Source: Taudactylus pleione (taxonomy: Eukaryota; Chordata; Amphibia; Anura; Myobatrachidae). From it: DNA of 64,000 bases. The stretch's first letter is position 1, and each line of letters starts with the position of its first letter. The stretch covers positions 2,108,001 through 2,172,000 of the forward strand of contig JAUIMM010000484.1 in assembly GCA_031769625.1 (NCBI GenBank), given 5' to 3'. The notes beneath the pieces are model-generated. The model was not told the DNA's origin and made no database searches. It saw only the letters and a list, made by a program, of their open reading frames with translations. The translations under genes and the position numbers were made by a program. Shown piece by piece: positions 26,701 through 41,700 of the stretch.

Positions 26701-29700
26701 ATCGTTCAATGTAGGCACTACAGAGGAACAGGAATGATGGTACGATTACGTTGTCATAATCGTACTGTCTTTTCCTAATCGGCAAGTGGATGTGCGCCTT
26801 TAGGATGTAGCATAAATATTGGCAACTGTGGAAAATCCAAGGTTTGGATAGATGACCAAGGGGCCTATTTATCAATGAGTTTTGTCATACGCAACAAGTA
26901 ATAAAAGCTGTTGCGTATAACAATGGTGTTCCAGCCAATCAGCTCCCAACTGTGTGCTGTTTGGAAAATGACAGTTGGAAGCCGATTGGCTGGAGCACCA
27001 TTTATCATTGAAGTTTTATCACTCATTGATAAACAGGCCTCTATGATAAAACTTGTTGATAAATAGGCCCTTAACAGTCTTCAATTTCACCATCTGGAGC
27101 TCATCGTGTTACCTGTTACCAACTAAACATACCAAGGGTGTAATTCCTGTGTGTATATTCCCTATCTGTACAACATGAACACAAACATCTGAGCTGAACA
27201 GGTGCTTGCTTTAACTCATCAAATAATACAAAACATATATAGATTTTGAGCACCAGATAAAATTCATAAGCAGTTGGTCACTTTATTCCGCACCTGGAGA
27301 AAAGATATCTGGGTTGAAGCGGATATCAAAGGACATCTCACTGACGGAACCCACAGCCTGGCAGGCTTTCCGGATCACCTCCCTGCTCTTCAGGTCCACT
27401 GGAAAATAAAGAGATGTTCTATGAATTACTCTTATGTATTAAGAACACCGAAAAATGTCACATCAACAGAAGAACCCATTGTATAAATGATCCTGTATTC
27501 CCTAACAACTAAATATACAATAGAGGTAGATATACAATTAATGGCCTGATTTTTATGTTCCTAGGGATTATTGAAGTGCGGACACCAGCAATATCGCCTT
27601 CTAACAAAAGTATGGGGTTTGGCTTCTGCAATTTGTCAATACATTAAAGGACAAGGATATTCTTAATACGGTTATGCCCTCTAAAGACATCATCTGGTTT
27701 GGGGTGGTAAGAATATATCCAGTACACAAGCCATCTTCAGGATTGCCCAGTGTGGAATTGCCCTCATCTGGATCTCTGCGGTTTGTTTTGACTCTGTACA
27801 ACTGGGAAAAGCATCTGTTATTCTTCTATTGCTTTTCAGGCTTCCACTATTATAATGTAAGTGGCCATTGCCATCTACTTCTTTAATGCAAGTTTTTGTG
27901 GTCACTGTCAAATATTCACTCTTTAAATCCAAATCTACAATTCGATCTATTTATTGAGTTTATGTATAAATCGAAGGTTAAAATCATTGCTGTTAATATA
28001 CCGTATAAACTCATTTAAAAAAAAAAAAAAAAGGTCTATATCGCATTTATATACAGCCGTGGCCAAAAGTTTTGAGAAAGACACAAGTATTGTTTTTCAC
28101 AAAGTTTGCTGCATCAGTGTTTTTAGACCTTTTTGTCAGATGTTACTATGGTATGCTGAAGTAAAATTACAATAATTTCATAATTGTCAAAGGCTTTTAT
28201 TGACAATTACATTAAGTTTATGCAAAGTCAATATTTTCAGTGTTCACCCTTCTTTACAAGACCTCTGCAATTCGCCCTGGCATGCTGTCAATCAACTTCT
28301 GGGCCACATACTGACGGATGGCCGCCTATTCTTGCCTAATAAATGCTTGGAGTTTGTCAGAATTTGAGGGTTTGTGTTTGTCCAGCCACCTCTTGAGGAT
28401 TGACCACAAGTTCTCAATGGGATTAAGGTCTGGGGAGTTTCCTGGCCATGGATACAAAATTATCTGTTTTGTTCCCCGAGCCACTTAGTTACCACTTTTG
28501 CCTTATCGCAAGGTGCTCCATCATGCTGGATAAGGCATTGTTCGTCACCAAACTGTTCTTGGATGGTTGGGAGAAGTTGCTCTTGGAGGATGTTTTGGTA
28601 CCTTTCTTTATTCATGGCTGCGTTCTTCGGCAAAATTGTGATTGAGCCCACTCCCTTGGCTGAAAAGCAACCCCCACACATAATTGGTCTCAGGATGCTT
28701 TACTGTTGGCATGACACAGGACTGATGGTAGCACTCTCCTTTCCTTCTCCTCCGGACAAGCGTTTTTTTCCAGATGCCCCAAACATCTGAAAGGGGATTC
28801 ATCAGAGAAAATAACTTTACCCTAGTGCTCAGCAGTCCAATCCCTGATGTGTTTCCTGGAGAGAAGTGGCTTCTTTGCTGCCATTCTTGACACCAGCCCA
28901 TCCTCCAAAAAGTCTTCGTCTCACTGTGCGTGGAGATGCACTCACACCTGCCTGCTGCCATTCCTGAGCAAGCTCTGCACTGGTGGTGCCCCGATTCGCA
29001 GCTGAATCAACTTTAGGAGATGGTCCTGGCGCTTGCTGGACATTCTTGAGCATCCTGAAGCCTTCTTCACAACTATTGTACCTCTGTACTTGAAGTTCTT
29101 GATGATCCGATAAATGGTTGATTTAGGTGCAATCTTACTAGCAGCAATATCCTTGCCTGTGAAGCCCTTTTTGTGCAAAGCAATGATGACTACACGTGTT
29201 TCCTTGCAGGTAACCATGGTTAACAGTGGAAGAACAATGATTTCAAGCTCCACCCTCCTTTTAAAGCTTTCAGTCTGTTATTCTAACTCAATCAGCATGA
29301 CAGCCTTGTCCTAGTCAACACTCTCACCTGTGTTAATAAGAGAATCACTGACATGATGTCAGCTGGTCCTTCTGTGGCAGGGCTGAAATGCAGTGGAAAT
29401 TTTGTTTTTGGGATTAAGTTCATTTTCATGGTAAAGAGGGACTTTGCCATTAATTGCAATTCATCTGATCACTCTTCATGACATTCTGGAGTATATGCAA
29501 AACTGAAGCAGCAGACTTTGTGAAGACCAATATTTGTGTCACTCAAAACTTTTGGCCATGGCTGTATATGAAAAAAACAATATACCGTCCATAAACATTC
29601 ATAACAGCTTACAGAAAATTAAATGGCAAAAACAAAAGCTGGGTACACATTAGACCATGTGTACCCAAGCCAATCTATCGTGCGCGACGGACCCGGTGGG

Positions 29701-32700
29701 AGTGCAGCATCGGCAAGTGCATACACACTTGCCGATGCTGTCAGCGTCAGAGTGTGGGTAACGGGGGCCGTGCTACATTCGGCAGCATGGCATCGCTAGC
29801 GACATCCTCAGATCTTTCTGCATGTACAAAAGATCTGAGGATGCGATGGACAACCAGCGGGAGCGTGCATTGGCATCGTGATCGTGTGTACACGATTTGC
29901 GATTCCGATACATTGGAAATCGGCCAAATCACTCAAGATAATGTGTAGTGTGTGCCCACCTAAAGTTTTGAATAATGTTTAATAAGCTAAACAACTATTG
30001 GAGGATTATTTAGGGACCAGCAGATGACAAATAAAGGTAGCAATCTCATCAACATGCGGTGGGGTATACATTACATTCCAAGAAGTAATTGCAGTGTTCT
30101 CCCCAGGCTGTATCTTGCAGGTATACCGTCCGGCAAGAAACAGCCTACCACCCGGCACTTTGAGAGCCTGCAAGTGGGGACAGTATCTGTTAGCTGTATA
30201 AAAAGGATTTTAGGGATTCCCTATTCACCATCAGCTGGTTCTCCAATATCTGAAAGAACGAACGGCCTCGAGACTGATGAGCGGTTGAGCCACAGCATCG
30301 GGAGTGCATGCACAAGATTTACACTATCTAGCAGAGCTAGAACATCTGTGGGAGTAAGGTCCGGGACATTTTCTCTATAACTGACAGATCAGTACACCCA
30401 CCATCAAAAGCCGGCCGGCGGTAATGTATCATTATTGAGACCAATTTATGTCAAGCAGTCTCTATCATTCTCCCACTTCTGTGTGCATGGACAGTGTTGT
30501 TATTACCAGGACTGCGAGTCCTCACTAATGAACCCGTGTTCAGGAGACTTTTAAACGTACTTAGCAAACCAGTGCCCCTCTATCTGGTGCTAATTGAACA
30601 CATCAGCACTAAGTATCCATTTTAGTGAGATTGCGTCAGTGTGTGACTCTGATTTAAAACAAGAGTGGAGACCATTCCTGGTCAAATGGAGCAAGGATTG
30701 TAATAAACTTGCATAACTTGCATACATACATTATATATATCTACAAAGGAGCCTTGACACAACGGGTGATCCGTATTAATTACTTGTTTGGAGGTTGATG
30801 TTCATTGTGGAATCACATTGAAACAGTGCTACATTTAACATAGGACAACAGAGATACCTTCTGCAGGGGTTATCTGTTGTGACTTTTAAAATCATACTGA
30901 ACCAGTCTGTATGTAATTGTTTTGTATTGTGTGTTTTATATATTTTATATTTTTTGTCTTTTATGCAATATGTAATAAATTGTTTATTTAGCACTCTTTG
31001 TCTGGATCTAGTCATAAGCTTTATAACACTATTGGGTCAATAGTCAAAATATCTATATAGTGACGTCATATCCAGATTTACATTTTTGGCTGATATAGGT
31101 GTGTTTACAGGTAACACCTCTTTAGGAGCAGCTTATCTATAGACATTATATTTAGATTTAGTCTTTTTATGCGCCTGAATTTTATGTGTAAACATAAAAT
31201 CTTTTGCTGTATAAAAAGGAGATTCTACAGACTTTGCAGTTTTTTCATAATCAGACGACTGGGCCTCTAATAAGAAGAGGAGAATTAATATATACAATGT
31301 TATTTCAAGTTTAAATCATTATAAGGTCAAAGTTTAAAACATTTTATTATTTCTATTATTAAGGCCCCCACCCGGCTACTTTTTGATGCCACCCGGCTGG
31401 AAAAATTTTATGGGGAGAACACTGAATTTGTATATGATCCAAGATTCAGGAATGCCTCCCTCATAGGACAACATAGCAGTATCCGGTGGTTGAATCCATG
31501 TCTCCAGATTTGATTCTTTCAGTGGAGATTGACGTTTTCCAGCGTCTTTTCCATGCTTATCCTGGATCAGGAACGGGGTAAAAACAAATTCCTGGGAACA
31601 AACTAAGCAGCTGAGTGTTATCACCTGGGAGCAGCCAGGCAGCTGCTCTGTGTCCTCACTGCAGTGTCAGAAGCAGCAGCAGAAGCATGGAAAAGGCGCC
31701 GGAAAACTTCATTCCCCACTGAAAGAATCAAATCTGAGGGAGGCATTCCTGAATCTTGGATCATATACCATTACTTATAGGAATGTAATGTATACCCCAG
31801 CGCATGTTGAGGAGATTGCTACTTACTATAACCCCTAAATAGCATCATTTCATAATGCACGCCTATGTGCTGTAAACTAAAACATGCCATATAGGCTGTC
31901 GTCGGCGTTTCAACACCACTGCAATGGCATATACAGGGCATTGCCACCATTCCCCCCTAATTTAATTGACCTAAATCGGGGAGATTCAATTGTTTATTGC
32001 TCCAGTAGCTCACGTTTAATGTGACCAGGAGTTATTCAATTGTTTACATTTCCAGCCCCGCTCTGGTTGTGATGGCGCATTCTCGTGCCCTAATGCACAG
32101 GATTAGCATGGGAGAAGCTGCTTAGCATGGCCAAGTTCCGGGCACGCTGCAGTTAAGTCACGCCCGACACTAAAGCCCTAAGTGGATATCTGCTCGCACC
32201 CCAAGAGCATGGGAGCAGAAATCAACGATAACTGTAGCCTTGTGGCTGGTCAACCAAAACAATTAAACTGGGAGCAATAAACAATTGAATCACCCCAAAT
32301 ATGTCCATTGACTCTCTCACAGCTGAGGTAGGCCTTTCCTCTTACAGACCTTGTCCTGTCATTGTCCTTCTACAATGACTTTCCCATCCACATTGCGCTT
32401 CGTATGAAGGAGGAGGAACTCTGACAACACTGAAGCAAGTGCAGGAATAACCAAGGAGAGCATTGCTGGTCAGCTACAGTAAAGGGACATGCTGCACTGG
32501 GAGGAATGTCTGATGCCAACTACGTATTTTATTCAATATCATTGTTTAAATTAATGAACGTACAAATTGAATTTCAAGGTGTCCTTTAATACGAGAGAAA
32601 ATAATATTAACAAAAAATAAATAAAAAAAGAAAAGTATTTCTTTGTTTGCAAACAGCCACTTTTGAGCTTATACATTTATAGTGAATACTAATACTCTAA

Positions 32701-35700
32701 TGCTTCCACCTCTTTTGTGATTATGATTATAGATTTCTTTCTGTACTAGGTGGTTTATGTGAACTGTATATTTAGCATTCACAGTCCATGTACATAAGCT
32801 GTATACCTGTTTCATTGTGAGAGGCCTCAGTTTCTTCTAAGTCCTTGAGCTGGGACTCCACGTCTACACTATCCCCATCCTTGTCCTCGGCTGGGCTGTC
32901 TTCCTGAGGCTCACTTTTGGCAGAGGGTTCGGACAAGGCTGCAGGCGCCCCATTTTCCAGGGCATTGGTGCTCTCCTGTGAGGAGTTCTTCTGCTGCATG
33001 AGCTGCATGGCAGCCAACTTCATGAACAGGAGGTATCTGCAAGAGCATCACATCATTACATGGAAAGCTGCAATATGGATCTCGCTCAAGTTCACCGCGA
33101 CATGTTATTTTGTCACTGACAAAGTTAGATTGGGAAAATGAAGCACACTGTAAAACAGTTAGCCAGGATATACTGTAAAGGTCACAATATTCTACATTAG
33201 TTAATATTGCTTTATTACATTGTGCATTAAGTATTTATCAAGCAAAAAGAACCCCAAAACAATATATCGTATATACTCTAGTATAAGTCGACCTGAATAT
33301 AAGCCGAGGTACCTACTTTTACCACAAATAACTGGGAAAACTTATTGACTCGAGTATAAGCCTAGGGTGGGAAATGCAGCAGCTGGTAGTGCTCCCAGTA
33401 GTAATTCCCCCTGGTTGTGCCCCCAGTAGTAATCCCCCCTGGTAGTGCCCCCTGTAGTAATCGCTCCCTGGTAGTGCCCCCAGTAGTCCCCCCCCCCCCA
33501 GTAGAGAGACGTAATAAAAATAAAAAAATAAAACACTTACCTGAAACCCCCGCTCCCGGTACCGCCGCTAACAGCTCCTCCGGCCGCTTTGCATGGGAGA
33601 GACGTCATTACTCATGACGTCTCTCCCATAACCCACTGCGGGAGACGGAAGATGGCTCCCGCAGTGGGAGCAGCAGCAGCCGCTGAGAGTCTGACAGACT
33701 CTCAGCGGCTGCTGATTACAACAAACACACAGCTGCCGGCTCCGGCGGCTGTGTGTTTGTGCTGTGTAGCGCTGACCGAACTCCGTCCGGTCAGCGCTAC
33801 ACACTTCACTCGAGTATAAGCCGAGGGAGTACTTTTTCAGCACAAAAAATGTGCTGAAAAACTCAGCTTATACTGGAGTATATACGGTAGCTATAATACA
33901 CACACTCCCTGTACCCCAGGAGGGAGCATGTAAGAGGGTGCACTCTCAGCCGATAGCTTAATAAGCTTTAAACATACACTGCGTTTTATGTGATAAAATA
34001 TATATATATTTTTTTGCCATAAATACAAAATAATTGTAGACCCAGTCGACAGCATGTCTTAGTCACCATATTCCCCTCCCAAAACAAACGGCCTCAAATC
34101 ACTGTCACCAAGGAAACCTCAGGCTCCAACTCCTCTGAGGGAAGAAAAGTATTTTTCAGCAACACTATGATGTGTTACAAGTGTATTTTATATGGTTACA
34201 GTATATCAAGTAATACAGATGTGTCCCCATACAACTAACCCATCATGCACGTTAAACAGCCCTCTTAAGGTGCGTACATACGGTACGATAAAAATGCACG
34301 ATTTCGATCATATTATCATTCATATCGTGCATTTTTGGTGCCTCCAACCCATCAACGACCTGCGGTGTGCGGACACGTATGAATGATAAAAGATATAGTC
34401 CATCGACCGTGCATGCGGCCAACCTGGTCGATATCGACCAGGTTACTATAGGGACTCGTGATCATCGTTAGCGGTGTGCTGGATGATCGATACAAACAGT
34501 GTGTGTACGGGCGGGAATATGTCGCAACATGTAGCCGAGTCTCTGGGTCTGCAAATGATGCTGCGCAACAGCTTCTTGGTTAAATTATTTTTAGGACACG
34601 TGCTGGCCTTAGGCTAGAAGGCTAGTGGTTGTTTACCCTCTGCTGTCACACTGTGGGAGCTTTTAAGGTGTAGAGAATATTTGTAGGGTTTTTTTTTTTT
34701 TTTTTAGCTATTGAACAGTGGACCTGATTCAGAGCCTGACGCTCTTTCAGAGCACTCGCTCTGAATCAGGACCCTCCTTCTCTTTTGTAGAGTGGCCTCC
34801 TGGCCGCTCGCATAGCTGTGGGTGACCACCCACACCTATAGTGAGTGGCCAAAAAGATGGTCGCGATGGTCAAGACCATCTCGACCATCGGGCTTGCGAC
34901 GAGACCCTTGTGGTAGGGTCTCTTCTGCCGCAAGCACTTGTGATGTCAGTGAGGCCGGCCCCAGACGGTAGGCGTTCCCATGGGAACGCCTCCGTCTGGC
35001 CAGTCACGCCCCCGGCACGCCCACCAAAGGGGGCGTGCTGTCACTCACCATCGACAGCACGCCCCCTTTGTAGCGAGACCCATAGCGACGGCATGCCCGT
35101 TATCTGGGTCTCGCGCATGCGCACGACGGAGCCGGCTCCCTCATGCGCACTTGGCCAACATCGACCCGCTTGCGAGCGCTCAGAAAACCTTCATTCAGAT
35201 GGGACCCAGAAAAAGTCGGGTAGAACCCCAATTTTTTTTTTTTTTAAAGTGAGGGGTTCCTGGGTTCACATTTCTTGGCTCAGTGCGATCACTGATTGAA
35301 TATCGCACCCCGATCTCCTGTCACTACGGGCACAATAAAACAACTGAATCACCCCCATTGAGTTTGTAAATGTTTGTTTTTCCACAACACTATAAATAAA
35401 TCATTAGGACAAGGTAGACAAAACGGAATATACACACGTACTAGGTTAGAGCCCAGCTTTAGACAGTAGCTACTAACTTTGGTTATCAGACTATAGGGCC
35501 AAATTCAATTACAGGTAAAAAGTCGCAGCCCGCAAAATGCATTTGCAGCTGCAATCTTTTTGCCTCATTTGCCTGTTTGGACGTGAAGTTTTTGCGCTAT
35601 TCACAATAAGCATTACCGCTTTCCACCCTATTCAATTCCAAAACAGGCGAAAATGCAGATGTGTGAATGGCGAATCTAGCAAAAAGTACAGCTTATTTTG

Positions 35701-38700
35701 GGGAAAATTAGTCTGTACCCTATAAAAAGCCTAATTGACCCTGGAAATCAATATAGAAGTGTATTAGTAGCCCTAATAATAGTATTTACGGTTCTTAAAT
35801 GGAGTCAAATGGCTGTTATATGCCTATTTGCATAAATGTGGTAAAATAATCTAAAGCAATTTATTTTGTGAAAACTAATTGCTGTAGTTAAATTGGGGGT
35901 ACATTTAAATGGGTACTAGTATATTTTTGGGTCTCTAAAGTGCCTTTAACAAAAAAAAAAAAAAAAAACACCTGTCCCAACCATACAGTACCCCAAAATA
36001 CCTGACCCAGTACTTTATACTCATTTTCAAACACTTTTTAAATTTACATCCCAAAATGTACATGCCTTCTTTAAGGGAGAATTAAGATATTTTTTACATT
36101 TTATTTTCCTACTCATTAGGGGGTCCAAAGGGTTCTGAACCAAGTCCCTACATTTTTAGCCCAAAATAGGGATTGTAAAAAACCTGCCTCTGGGTGGTAA
36201 AACTTTTACACCTGTTTTTGCCTATGGACTTCAGGGACATGCAAAAGCATCCTGAAATTGAATAGGGCGATATGGGGGAATGTGGCGAAAACATCGCATC
36301 GGTGAACGCTTTTCGCCTCTAATTGAATTCGGCCTTATGTTGAACTTTGTATAAGAAAAACTAAGTAGTTGAATGTTTAGTATACTGTTCACCAAAATTG
36401 GCTAGAATACAATATGTACACTAGCCACCAGAATAGCCTCTGTTTGTATTCTAGTCACACACAAATGGTTTGCTATGAATAGTGGACAAAACCATGGGAT
36501 CGGCTTTCTGTACAGTCCAAGAGTATGTAATCAGATTTACTTGTTACTATATGGGTCTTAACTCGCCCCTTTGTGCACCTGCCACTAGATTGTACAATAG
36601 CCAACAAAGGCATCTGTTTGTATACTGCTAACCAGGAATATATACACACAAACACACTCTTGCACATTGCTATAGGGAGTGGCTGCATTAAAGAGAGGTT
36701 TTAAACCTAGATAAGTGCAAGCACCAGGCCTGGCCAACTTGTGGCTCTCCAGCTGTTGTAAAACTACAAGTCCAAGCATGCTTTAATATAGCTGATCGGA
36801 GGTTGGGTATGCTGGGACTTGTAGTTTCACAACAGTTGGAATGCTACAGGTTGGCTAGGCCTGGCATACACTGTATGAGAAGATCTATCATGGATTTGGC
36901 TATACCAGATTTGTGTGTACTCTAAGTATGTCTAATGGTGTATACACACTGTCACATTTCTTATCAGATATGAATGATAACGATTGTAATAATTGCTTAA
37001 TCGTTCATATCTTTGACATGTAGGCCATACATCGACGAACGATGCGCGTTCCCGCATGTCAGATAACGATCTCTGACATCGACTGTGTTTGCAGTCAGAT
37101 TTTGACAATTTCATTAATTTTAATACTGTCAGAAACGTTCATCGTTGATGAAATTGTTCAAATCGTTGTAAAAATCGTTCAATCATCAAATCTGACCATG
37201 TGTATGCACCATTAGTGTACATAATACTCACATTTTTCTCCTAATATTGGTTACTTAAGCAATGGGATTGGTGTGTGGAGAGTGGTGTGACTGGATTCTG
37301 TATGCTCCTCTCACTCACCCCTCTTCGCCATTATAAAGTGAACACGCTCCTCCCACTTCATTAGCTAAAGGGAGGAGCATGTTATTAAATTAAAACATTA
37401 GGTGGTAGTGAAGCTTTATAGGTTTACAATAAGTTATTTTCTTATAAAGAATATGCTCCACGGTGTTCTCCCTTTTTACAGCCACGTGACACTATGATGT
37501 AGCCAGCGGGTGGGTTTGAGTGAGAACTCAGGGGTGGACCAAACCATACAGGAAAGCAGCAGCACATGATGCGCTCAGGGTAGAAGAGGGAGAGGCTGTG
37601 TGTTTGCAGTGCTCGCCTCCAGCGTGTTGTGCTTCATTTCCAATTTATATTGTCCTGCAATTTACAACATGCTTTGTTCAGCTCCCAGAAAGTGTCAATT
37701 AGTTTCCCTCCTGCCTGTACCGGCTGCCGATGACACAGGGAACTATAGATTGCAATGAGACAAGAAAGTAGCGTTCCTGCTAGGCTGTTTTAGCAGGGTG
37801 CGGCACCCTGCCCTCCTTCTGGATGGCAAAAAGCACCCTGCCCTCCAGAAGGAGGGCAAAAAGCACCCTGCCCTCACAGGCTGCGGGTGCAGTCTTCACC
37901 CGCGGGACGCAGCGTCCCACGGGTGGAGAAATGTGCGGTGACCCGGTCACCGCCGGAGAATAGACGCCAGGGGGCATGCGCCCGGCATCTGTTCTCCCTG
38001 TCTGCAGCGCTTGGGGGCTGCCCGGCATGTCTGTAAGTGCCGGGCATGCCCCCAAGTATGATGAAAAAGGGGACGCATCTTATAGACACACCCCCTTTTA
38101 TGGCCACGCCCCCTTTTCGCCCACGTGCACAAAGTTGCCCTCTCTAGCCCCGGCACCCTGCCTGCCGCCGGAGCTAGAGTGAACACTAAGAAAGGACCTG
38201 CTGGGCAAATTGTCTACAGGATAAAAGGGGATTCTTTGTTCTTCCCACTAAGTGCCTTTCTACAAAGATGATGAGTTATGTTCCTTCCTCATGGTGACAG
38301 GACATTGGGAGGAAGAAAAACATGACTGCTGCCCTCCTTTATAACTAGATATATTGTACCTCCTCAATTTGCCATTGGCCCAGCAAGCAAACCAGAGGAG
38401 CAGAATAGAGGCCTAGCATTCCTGTGTGGTTTGTTCTGTCTATCCCTACAGCGCTGCAGAGGAGGAAATAACAAGTACGAAAACTACCCTCATTCCCCTA
38501 AGTAAGGAGGTGCGGAAGGGGACAAAACTGTGGAGGAGAAGGAATCAGATCTCCCCCGAGCCATGTCTCATAGGAAGTGCTACAAAACCCATCTTTGTCT
38601 GTATCCCTTATTTGTAACTTTTCAGCAGAAGATACACTCATCAGGACACACAAAGAAAGAAAAAAAAAAAAAAAACTTCAAAATGAAATAAAAAAAAAAA

Positions 38701-41700
38701 AACAGGAATAGAAATCACTGTATACAGATGTGTCCAGGTTTATTGTGGCTGATCGCACCACAAATGTGCGCGCGCATCATGCCACGTGATTCCCTGCGCC
38801 TCCATATGCTATGGTGTGATCGCATTGTGCACCGTTCATTTCTATGGAGGCGCGTTTGCGTGTGCAGTGCGTGGCTCCGATCATTCACTGCACCATAGGC
38901 AACAAATTAGCTGGGCATATCTGTATTGCACCAGTGTTTAGACCTGGATTAACAGATGACTGTAAAGAACACCGTACATTAAATTTTAGATGACAAACTC
39001 TGGTAAGAATTAACTGCTGTAATGTTACTACTTTCCAGGAATAAAGAGGGGAGGATGACAGAGGTCTTTGGGATCAACCAAAACATCGCCGCTACACTCC
39101 CATATTTCAACTGGTTCTACATACAGACAAGTAACATCACTTAAGAAATAAGTAGAGTTACCGGTGTTCCACAAAGGCGTCCACCAGCTCCTGACGTAGG
39201 CAGCATAATTTGTGTCTGTGTTCTTTGGGGAAACCCATCTTCTGACATTCTTCTAGCAAGTCCTCATCTTTAACAGGAAGGAAATTGAGGTCTGGAGGGA
39301 AAGTACGTAGAAGATCCAAAATGTAGTGGCGCCCATCATTCCCAATGATACCTTTGCACTCCACGGAGGAGCAGAGTTCCACTTCCTCATCTTTGTCATT
39401 AAGGACTTTGTGTTTTAATATCTTAAGTGGCCGGCTGGTTTTCTCCAACAACTCCATGTACTTGGGGTGAGAAACAACAGTTTTGCCAAAGTCAATAGAC
39501 CCGTAAATGACACTCTGCTCTTGTTCCCGCTCCAATATCCCTGGAATAATGGATTGTGCAGTAACCCTGTAACCTCGATAATCCACCACCACTGTCCCCA
39601 ACGTGTACAGTCCTTCCACATCCACAGCATTGTATGTCCGTACACCATTAAGATCATTTGTGGGGGATACATAGGCAGCACTATCCCCACCAAAATCTTT
39701 GTAGTGATCCCGGACATCAAAACCCAAACTGAAGAAGATATTGTTCCAGATAAACATTTGCATCTTTGTCTCCTCGCTGGGATTGATGGCCATGACATTC
39801 CCATCAATGACAGCCATAGCACCTCGAGTAGCAGCTGCTGTAAAGTCACTGTGGACCTAAAAGAAAGACTCAGTAAGGAACATGTGCCAATCACAGACAG
39901 AGTATTAAGGGGCCCATCACACACCTGGGACAGGGTAGACCTCTAATAGATTTCACAACAAGCTGTAAACCCTAGTAGAACAGATAAACAATACTACTGT
40001 ATAATAGTTAAGTACAAAATTAGAGGCCCACTAAAACCCCAAATACACAAACAAAAGGTAAAATTTAATACTACAACTGAAGTTTCAGCCACATCTATAG
40101 GATAGTGGGCCTGAATCAAGGAAGCAGCTGTGTAATACCGTCCAACTAAAATGCAAATGCAACAGAAAGCGTCTGTAGGAAATAAGACGCCTCCTGCATG
40201 CATCTGCGATCCGAGTACAGCATCCGTAGATGCTGCTTCGGATGGATGGTTGCTGCCCTCGGCCAGGCTGCGTAAGCTGAAGCTTACTCAGCCTGCCCGT
40301 CGGGACTTCTTTGTCAGGTCCAGAAAGTCTGGGTCCAACGACGCAGACCATGGGCTTGGCACGCCTACAAAACAGGGCAATACGCCTGCATTTTATAGAA
40401 CTACAAGGGTTCCAGGTCGTCGCCTCCCAAACGCGGCAACGTGTCAATCATGCTGTGGCTAAGGAGCTGGGGGGGATGCAAGCCATCACGCAGATCCTGT
40501 TCTGCACGTAAGCAAAACCCACAAACATCAGATATGTACGTAAACCGCTGGGTTTACGTACAAACCTGAATCAGACCCAGTGTCCTTAATGAGATCTGAC
40601 GGGTAAGAGAGTTCACATTATTATCCAGCGATTATAAAGTGCCAACATATTACACAGCACTGTAAACGGGAATGCAGTCATCTGTCCCAAATACGATTAA
40701 TTGGTGATACAGCCATGAAACCCTACGCCATCACTAATTGTATAGTGTTTTAGCACTGACATGCTGTACTACCACTGTTCCCAGATTGTCAGAAGTGGGG
40801 AAATTCTGACAGACTTTAAAACCTATGAGATCTAGTCTCTGTATATTTTCCTCAGTATTGTAAGGCCGATAAGTACAGGCCAGTGTGCAGATCCTCACAG
40901 AGTGTATGCAAAATTATATCATTACAAGCTCCCTAAACAAATGTTGAAAACTTAACTGTTCCACCTCCTAGGGCCGTAGCAAATACTTAAATTGTTCCAC
41001 CTCCTAGGACAGTAGTTATGACCTAAACTGTTCCACCTCCTAGGACAGTAGCTATGACCTAAACTGTTCAACTTCCTAGGACAGTAGCTATGACCTAAAC
41101 TGTTTCACCTCCTAGGACAGTAGCCATTACCTAAACTGTTCCACCTCCTAGGACAGTAGCCATTACCTAAACTGTTCCACCTCCTAGGACAGTAGCCATT
41201 ACCTAAACTGTTCCACCTCCTAGGGCCGTAGCAAATACTTAAATTGTTCCACCTCCTAGGACAGTAGTTATGACCTAAACTGTTCCACCTCCTAGGACAG
41301 TAGCTATGACCTAAACTGTTCAACTTCCTAGGACAGTAGCTATGACCTAAACTGTTCCACCTCCTAGGACAGTAGCCATTACCTAAACTGTTCCACCTCC
41401 TAGGACAGTAGCCATTACCTAAACTGTTCCACCTCCTAGGGCCGTAGCAAATACTTAAATTGTTCCACCTCCTAGGACAGTAGTTATGACCTAAACTGTT
41501 CCACCTCCTAGGACAGTAGCTATGACCTAAACTGTTCAACTTCCTAGGACAGTAGCTATGACCTAAACTGTTCCACCTCCTGGGGCCGTAGCTAATACCT
41601 AAACTGTCCCACCTCCTAGGGCAGTAGCCATTACCTAAACTGTTCCACCTCCTAGGGCCGTAGCTAATACCTAAACTGTCCCACCTCCTAGGGCCGTAGC

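Noticed and set aside
30270..30300. CTGATGAG as a hammerhead core
   Set aside because: No GAAA box follows at a usable distance.
34841..35299. 152-codon open frame on the plus strand
   Set aside because: Lies across a GC-rich hairpin repeat; composition explains the open frame.
39415..39924. 169- and 159-codon frames overlapping CLUH coding exon 9
   Set aside because: Shadows of the real CLUH frame on the same DNA; they show no homology.
41105..41539. 144-codon open frame of 12-residue repeats ([12 protein letters not shown])
   Set aside because: It is the 36-bp minisatellite read in one frame; 36 is divisible by three so any stop-free frame stays open. Intronic, with no homology.
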